DNA of 9,581 nt from SIG402 sp045639045 (GTDB lineage: Bacteria > Bacillota > Clostridia > Christensenellales > Borkfalkiaceae), in assembly GCA_045639045.1 (NCBI GenBank), contig JAZUCI010000105.1:1-9581 (forward strand), given 5' to 3'. Positions within the stretch are counted from its first letter, which is position 1; every line of letters begins with the position of its first letter. Below are positions 5,676 to 9,581 of the stretch, piece by piece. The notes under the pieces are model-generated. The model worked only from the letters and a program-made list of their open reading frames with translations, ran no database searches and was not told where the DNA came from. The position numbers and the translations under genes were made by a program.

Positions 5676-7652
5676 ATGCAAGAAAAAGAAAAGTTTTATA
5701 TCACCACACCCATCTACTATCCCAGCGGGGATTGGCACCTTGGGCATTGCTATACCACCACGGTATGCGATGCGTTCGCGCGCTTTAAGCGTATGAACGG
5801 CTACGACGTATTCTTTTTAACGGGTACGGACGAACACGGCCAAAAAATCGCTAAAAAAGCGGAAGAAGCAGGGATGCAACCCAAACCGTTCATTGACGGC
5901 TTGGTGGCAAAATTAAAAGATATTTGGTCCTTAATGGACATCACGTACGATAAGTTTATCCGCACCACGGACGAAGAACATATTTCTTGCGTGCAGAAGA
6001 TTTTTGAAAAACTGTACGAAAAAGGGGAAATTTACAAAGCCGAATACGAAGGCTGGTATTGCACCCCTTGCGAAAGTTTTTGGACGGAATCCCAACTTGT
6101 GGACGGCAAGTGTCCGGACTGCGGTAGGGAAGTAAGCCGTGAAAAGGAAGAAAGCTACTTCTTCCGCCTTTCCAAGTACACGGATAAAATCTTAAAGCTG
6201 TACGAAGATAACCCCGAATTCTTACAACCCAAATCCCGCGTAAACGAAATGGTGAACAACTTCTTAAAGCCCGGGCTTACCGATTTGTGCGTATCCCGTA
6301 CCTCCTTTAACTGGGGGATTCCCGTTTCCTTTGATAAAAAGCACGTGGTTTACGTTTGGATTGACGCGCTTTCTAACTACATCTCCGCGCTTGGCTATTT
6401 ATCCGAAAAGGATGAAAACTTCCAAAAATATTGGCCCGCGGATTTGCATATGACCGCAAAGGAAATTATCCGTTTCCACGCTATCATTTGGCCCGCCATC
6501 TTAATGGCGTTGGATTTACCCCTTCCCAAACAAGTATACGGCCACGGCTGGCTACTGATCGGCGGGGATAAAATGAGTAAGAGTAAGACGGATAAAATCA
6601 AAACCGAACTGGTACATCCCGTTGCGCTTTGCGATAGATACGGCTCGGATGCCGTTCGTTATTTCCTCCTTCGCGAAATTCCCTTTGGTAGCGACGGGGT
6701 GTATACCAACGAATCCTTACTTAAGCGCATCAATACCGACCTTGCCAACGACCTTGGTAACTTGGTAAACCGCACGCAAGCGATGATTGAAAAATACTTT
6801 GGCGGCACCTTGCCCGAAGAGCGCGAATCCGCGCCCGTGGATGAAGAACTCATCGGTATGGCAAGCGGATTATATGCGAAAGTATGCTCCGCTATGGACG
6901 CGTTAAACGTTCCCGAAGCGCTTACCGAAATTTTCCGCGTGGTACAACGCGCGAACAAGTACGTGGACGACACCGCGCCTTGGGCTTTGGTAAAGGATGA
7001 ATCCAAACGCGCCCGTCTTGCCACCGTTATGTATAATTTGGCGGAAACCCTTCGCATCGTTGCGGTAATGTTAAAGCCCTATCTCACCAAGTCGCCCGAC
7101 GTAATTTTAGGTAGCCTTGGGGTGGATGCAAGCGTGGTAGCAAATTTTGATTCGGTAAAAACCTTTGGGGTGCTTCCCTTAAACGTAACCGTAACCAAAA
7201 CGCCCCCCTTGTTCCCCCGTATTGATATTCAAAAAGAACTTAGCGAAGTAGAATCGCTCGTTCTTGCCGAAAAAAAGGAAAAAGAAAAAAAGGTGGAAGT
7301 AAAAGTGGAAGAACAAACCCAAAAACCCGAAATCAGCATTGACGATTTTGCAAAAGTACAATTAAAAGTTGCCACCGTGTTAGAAGCGGAAGAAGTACCC
7401 AAGTCGGATAAACTGTTAAAGCTCCGCGTAAAACTTGGAAACGAAGAACGCCAAGTGGTAAGCGGTATCAAAAAAGCGTACGCGCCCGAATACCTTATCG
7501 GTAAGCAAGTGGTTATGGTAACCAACTTAAAACCCGTAAAACTGCGCGGAATTGAAAGCCAAGGTATGATTATTTGCGCGGAAAACGCGGAAGGCAAGCT
7601 TGCCTTCTTAACCCCCGAAGTAGCCATTGAGGACGGCAGCGAAATTTTCTAA
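5676..7652 (+). CDS. metG: Methionyl-tRNA synthetase with C-terminal tRNA-binding domain
   Basis: This 658-residue class I aminoacyl-tRNA synthetase charges tRNA-Met with methionine. The Rossmann-fold HIGH-type motif is HLGH (21-24), with TGTDEHGQ at 49-56. One zinc knuckle is formed by C129/C132 and C146/C149. The KMSKS loop is at 299-303 in GDKMSKS, and the anticodon-binding helical domain follows, with NDLGNLVNR at 358-366. A Lys/Glu-rich linker (about 530-550) leads to a Trbp111/EMAP-type tRNA-binding domain (about 553-658) that ends in the usual way. ATG 5676 has a GGAGGG site just upstream. The tatD start overlaps the stop (TAATG), so the two genes are probably co-transcribed and coupled. 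Two A-AAA-AAG heptamers sit in the linker. Confidence 0.98.
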   Translation: MQEKEKFYITTPIYYPSGDWHLGHCYTTTVCDAFARFKRMNGYDVFFLTGTDEHGQKIAKKAEEAGMQPKPFIDGLVAKLKDIWSLMDITYDKFIRTTDEEHISCVQKIFEKLYEKGEIYKAEYEGWYCTPCESFWTESQLVDGKCPDCGREVSREKEESYFFRLSKYTDKILKLYEDNPEFLQPKSRVNEMVNNFLKPGLTDLCVSRTSFNWGIPVSFDKKHVVYVWIDALSNYISALGYLSEKDENFQKYWPADLHMTAKEIIRFHAIIWPAILMALDLPLPKQVYGHGWLLIGGDKMSKSKTDKIKTELVHPVALCDRYGSDAVRYFLLREIPFGSDGVYTNESLLKRINTDLANDLGNLVNRTQAMIEKYFGGTLPEERESAPVDEELIGMASGLYAKVCSAMDALNVPEALTEIFRVVQRANKYVDDTAPWALVKDESKRARLATVMYNLAETLRIVAVMLKPYLTKSPDVILGSLGVDASVVANFDSVKTFGVLPLNVTVTKTPPLFPRIDIQKELSEVESLVLAEKKEKEKKVEVKVEEQTQKPEISIDDFAKVQLKVATVLEAEEVPKSDKLLKLRVKLGNEERQVVSGIKKAYAPEYLIGKQVVMVTNLKPVKLRGIESQGMIICAENAEGKLAFLTPEVAIEDGSEIF

Positions 7653-8425
7653 TGAAAATCGTTGACTCTCATTGCCATTTGTGCGACGAACGCTATACGG
7701 ACGTAGGCGCGGAAGTTGCCCGTTACGAAGAAGGGGGCGTGCTTGCCGCAATTAACGCGGCGTATAGCGTTGCTTCCTCCTTTTACGGCAAAGAACTTGC
7801 CGAAGCCTATCCCTCGGTGTTCTTTACCGCGGGGATTCATCCCGATAACCCCCTTTCGGCAACGGATGAAAATTTGCAAAGTTTGTTAACCCTTTCCGCG
7901 CACCCTAAATGCGTTGCGATAGGGGAAATCGGCTTGGATTACCACTACGTTCCGTACGACGAAGGGGCGCAAAAAACCGCCTTCCATAAGCAAATTCAGT
8001 TGGCGAAAACCGCCCGTTTGCCCTTTGCCGTGCATATGCGCGAAGCCACGGAGGATACGTTAACCGTGTTAAAGGAACGTCGCGCGGATTACGATACCTT
8101 TTTAATGCATTGTTATTCGGGTAGCGTGGAAACGGCGAAAATTTTACTGGATATGGGCGCGTATTTCTCTTTTTCGGGTACGCTCACCTTCAAAAACGCA
8201 AAAAATCTTCGCGAAGTGGCGGCGTTTTTGCCCGCGGACCGCATTTTGGTGGAAACGGATAGCCCATACTTGGCGCCCGAACCCTTCCGCGGTCAGGAAA
8301 ATAAGCCCTTGTTCGTAAAGCACGTGCTTTCCCGCTTGGCGGAAATCCGTGGGGAAAGCGTGGAACAAGCCGCCGAACAAACCTATCAAAACTTAAAACG
8401 GCTTTTCTCCAAATTTTCCTTGTAA
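7652..8425 (+). CDS. tatD: TatD family metal-dependent hydrolase (DNase)
   Basis: This 257-residue TIM-barrel protein belongs to the TatD/YabD family, members of which act as metal-dependent 3'-5' exonucleases. Metal ligands are visible: H7 and H9 in DSHCH, E92 in GEIGLDYH, H128 in VHMREA, H153 in MHCYSG and D203 in ETDSPYLAPEPFRG. Length is standard and no core motif is missing; the usual RNEP-like loop reads QENKP. The ATG begins on the last base of the metG TAA, and no separate ribosome-binding site is obvious, so translation probably depends on metG. The metG-tatD-rsmA order is conserved in many Bacillota. Confidence 0.95.
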   Translation: MKIVDSHCHLCDERYTDVGAEVARYEEGGVLAAINAAYSVASSFYGKELAEAYPSVFFTAGIHPDNPLSATDENLQSLLTLSAHPKCVAIGEIGLDYHYVPYDEGAQKTAFHKQIQLAKTARLPFAVHMREATEDTLTVLKERRADYDTFLMHCYSGSVETAKILLDMGAYFSFSGTLTFKNAKNLREVAAFLPADRILVETDSPYLAPEPFRGQENKPLFVKHVLSRLAEIRGESVEQAAEQTYQNLKRLFSKFSL

Positions 8426-8452
8426 CCGAAAGGGGCAAGGGAAAGGGGATCT

Positions 8453-8483
8453 CGCGTGCGTATGCGTATACGTACGTGCGTAC
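8453..8483. other. 31-base alternating purine-pyrimidine tract
   Basis: Every base from 8453 to 8483 alternates pyrimidine and purine, mainly CG, GT and AC steps. The tract contains the small palindromes CGTATACG (8465-8472) and ACGTACGT (8470-8477). Such tracts are prone to form Z-DNA under negative supercoiling. It ends one base before the TATAAT of the next entry, where a -35 would normally be. Confidence 0.6.
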
Positions 8484-8489
8484 TATAAT
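8484..8489 (+). promoter_or_regulatory. TATAAT -10 element, possible rsmA promoter
   Basis: A perfect TATAAT lies 66 bases before the rsmA ATG, but there is no TTGACA-like box at the right distance and no TGn extension. Transcription from here would start near 8496, just before the hairpins. rsmA may instead be read through from metG-tatD. Confidence 0.4.
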
Positions 8490-8498
8490 AATAAACGG

Positions 8499-8512
8499 CG
8501 CGGAATACCGCG
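8499..8512 (+). other. Small leader hairpin upstream of rsmA
   Basis: CGCGG and CCGCG form a 5-bp GC stem around the tetraloop AATA. It is the first of two adjacent stem-loops before rsmA. Confidence 0.35.
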
Positions 8513-8519
8513 TAAAAAC

Positions 8520-8546
8520 ACAACGGGCGGTTTCGTCCGTTGTTTT
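8520..8546 (+). terminator. Hairpin plus U-run next to the rsmA ribosome-binding site (terminator or attenuator candidate)
   Basis: ACAACGGGCG (8520-8529) and CGTCCGTTGT (8534-8543) form a 10-bp stem with one G-U pair and a GTTT loop, running into TTTT (8543-8546). It resembles a short rho-independent terminator. The GGGG ribosome-binding site follows at once (8547-8550), so it could end tatD transcription, attenuate rsmA or affect translation. The U-run is short. Confidence 0.45.
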
Positions 8547-8554
8547 GGGGTAAT

Positions 8555-9385
8555 ATGGAAACGTTAAAGGAAACCCTGCAAAGGGAAAAATTCTATTTCA
8601 AAAAAAAGTTTGGGCAAAACTTTATTTCGGATACCAACTTGCTTTCCGCCATCGTTGCGGATGCGGGCGTAACCAAGGAAGATACGGTAATTGAAATCGG
8701 CTGTGGGGGCGGAACGCTTACCGCGGCGCTTGCCGAAAGCGCAGGCAAGGTCATCGGCTACGAAATCGACCGCGATTTGCAGCCCGTTCTTTCGCACCGC
8801 CTTGCGGAATTTAGCAACGTGGAACTGCGCTTTCAGGATATTATGAAGCAGGAACTTGCGGAAATAGAGCAAGGGCTTTCTTCTTACGTGGTGGTGGCAA
8901 ACCTGCCTTACTATATCACCACGCCCGTAATTATGAAATTCGTGGAACGTTCGGAAAAGATGCGCCGTATGATAATTATGGTGCAGGAAGAAGTGGCAGA
9001 CCGTCTTTCCGCGCAGCCGGGTACCGAAGCCTACGGCAGCGTAACCGCGGCAATCTCCGTTCGCGGGGAAGCGCGCGTTACCCGTAAAGTGCCAAGAAAA
9101 ATGTTCTATCCCGTGCCGAACGTGGATTCCGCCGTGGTGGAAATTACTTTACGTAAAACCCTGCCCCAAGAAACCGCAAAGGCGTACCGCGCGGTGGTGC
9201 GCGCCGCGTTCGCGTCAAGAAGAAAAACTTTGCTTAACAACTTGATGCAATCTTTTAAAATTAGCAGGGAAGAAGGCGAAAACGTGATCGCCGCGTGCGG
9301 TCTTACCCCCATGGTGCGCGGAGAAACGTTAAATAGTGAACAATTCTTAAGCCTAGCGGATAAACTTATGGGTAAAATTGTGTAA
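8555..9385 (+). CDS. rsmA: 16S rRNA dimethyladenosine transferase RsmA/KsgA
   Basis: This 276-residue SAM-dependent enzyme dimethylates two adjacent adenosines near the 3' end of 16S rRNA (A1518/A1519 in E. coli) late in 30S assembly. Features in order: KKKFGQNFISD (16-26), SAM motif I EIGCGGGTLT (47-56), the ribose-binding acidic YEID (69-72), the catalytic NLPYY (116-120), QEEVADRL (144-151), FYPVPNVDSAV (184-194) and SRRKTLLNNL (221-230). I chose ATG 8555, with GGGG four bases upstream; an in-frame TTG at 8540 would add five residues but lies inside the hairpin stem. In B. subtilis rnmV precedes ksgA; it is absent here. Confidence 0.97.
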   Translation: METLKETLQREKFYFKKKFGQNFISDTNLLSAIVADAGVTKEDTVIEIGCGGGTLTAALAESAGKVIGYEIDRDLQPVLSHRLAEFSNVELRFQDIMKQELAEIEQGLSSYVVVANLPYYITTPVIMKFVERSEKMRRMIIMVQEEVADRLSAQPGTEAYGSVTAAISVRGEARVTRKVPRKMFYPVPNVDSAVVEITLRKTLPQETAKAYRAVVRAAFASRRKTLLNNLMQSFKISREEGENVIAACGLTPMVRGETLNSEQFLSLADKLMGKIV

Positions 9386-9412
9386 GAACGGGCAAAAAAC
9401 CACAAGATATAG

Positions 9413-9470
9413 TCAAAAATAAAATTCTTTAAAAAAAGACAAAAATTTTTTAAAAAAGTATGAAAAAACG
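9413..9470 (+). promoter_or_regulatory. A-tract-rich upstream region (UP-element-like)
   Basis: This 58-base stretch is almost entirely A and T, with several runs of five to seven A or T, and lies directly upstream of a strong -35 box. It could act as an UP element or curved DNA. It holds no GC-rich hairpin, so no clear terminator for rsmA is seen. Confidence 0.4.
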
Positions 9471-9471
9471 T

Positions 9472-9500
9472 TTGACAAACCTAATAGGTTATGTTAGAAT
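9472..9500 (+). promoter_or_regulatory. Strong promoter for a gene beyond the right edge
   Basis: A consensus TTGACA (9472-9477), a 17-base spacer and TAGAAT (9495-9500) preceded by TGT form a near-ideal main-sigma promoter. The start site is expected around 9506. The downstream gene lies outside the window, so its identity is unknown. Confidence 0.85.
9478..9490. promoter_or_regulatory. 13-base dyad inside the promoter spacer (operator candidate)
   Basis: AACCTA-A-TAGGTT is a perfect 6-bp inverted repeat around one base, beginning directly after the -35 box. A protein bound here would block RNA polymerase. I do not recognise it as the site of a named regulator. Confidence 0.5.
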
Positions 9501-9506
9501 ACGTAG

Positions 9507-9547
9507 GCTCGCTTTTGAGGGCGGGCGCCACAACTGAGTTGTTGTGG
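9507..9547 (+). other. Leader with two adjacent hairpins
   Basis: GCTCGC (9507-9512) can pair with GCGGGC (9521-9526), with one U-G pair. CCACAAC (9528-9534) pairs perfectly with GTTGTGG (9541-9547). Both lie in the predicted 5' leader before the next ribosome-binding site. No U-run follows, so they are not terminators. I do not recognise a known riboswitch. Confidence 0.45.
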
Positions 9548-9568
9548 AAGGTAGTTTAAAAATCGAAT

Positions 9569-9575
9569 AGAAGGA
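9569..9575 (+). promoter_or_regulatory. Ribosome-binding site of a gene starting just past the window
   Basis: AGAAGGA ends six bases before the window edge. Together with the strong promoter and leader this predicts a start codon at or just after position 9582. Confidence 0.6.
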
Positions 9576-9581
9576 AATATC

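Noticed and set aside
8540..8554. TTG at 8540 as the rsmA start
   Set aside because: It falls inside the hairpin stem and has no ribosome-binding site; ATG 8555 follows GGGG and gives the usual N-terminus.
9460..9537. Short frame ATG AAA AAA CGT ... of 25 codons as a possible leader peptide
   Set aside because: It runs straight through the -35 and -10 boxes of the strong promoter, upstream of the start site, and has no ribosome-binding site.

Overview
The window looks like a chromosomal housekeeping segment of a Bacillota bacterium, most likely an uncultured clostridial lineage. The evidence is a class III fructose-1,6-bisphosphatase, a spmA-spmB pair, a metG-tatD-rsmA gene string, and Bacillota-style promoters and ribosome-binding sites. 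Genus cannot be read from the sequence. Coding density is high. No RNA gene, IS element, CRISPR array or phage gene was seen, and no gene-free stretch exceeds about 200 bases.

Left block (1-2297, minus strand): a galactokinase-family gene runs into a comF-like gene through an ATGA overlap. The comF frame does not stop after its phosphoribosyltransferase domain. It continues without interruption into a GNAT acetyltransferase domain and leaves the window at base 1. This ComF-GNAT fusion is the most unusual feature here.

Middle block: a 156-base divergent region (2298-2453) holds promoter candidates facing both ways, with an 11-bp perfect inverted repeat lying across them. To its right is fbp (2454-4262, plus), followed by a probable terminator. 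Converging on it are the sporulation genes spmA and spmB (4369-5518, minus), which overlap each other by 8 bases. A second divergent region (5519-5675) carries a sigma-E-like element facing spmA and a vegetative promoter facing metG.

Right block (5676-9385, plus): metG (methionyl-tRNA synthetase with C-terminal tRNA-binding domain), tatD (metal-dependent hydrolase; its start overlaps the metG stop by one base) and rsmA/ksgA (16S rRNA dimethyltransferase). This follows the known Bacillota order, but rnmV, often found between tatD and rsmA, is absent. In its place is a 129-base spacer with a 31-base alternating purine-pyrimidine tract, a perfect TATAAT and two hairpins next to the rsmA ribosome-binding site. 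The last 196 bases hold a near-consensus promoter with a 13-base dyad in its spacer, a leader with two hairpins, and a strong ribosome-binding site for a gene starting just beyond the window.

The genes serve separate functions: sugar phosphorylation, gluconeogenesis, spore-core dehydration, tRNA charging and rRNA methylation. No novel multi-gene system is evident. The points worth a second look are the fusion protein and several compact regulatory architectures.
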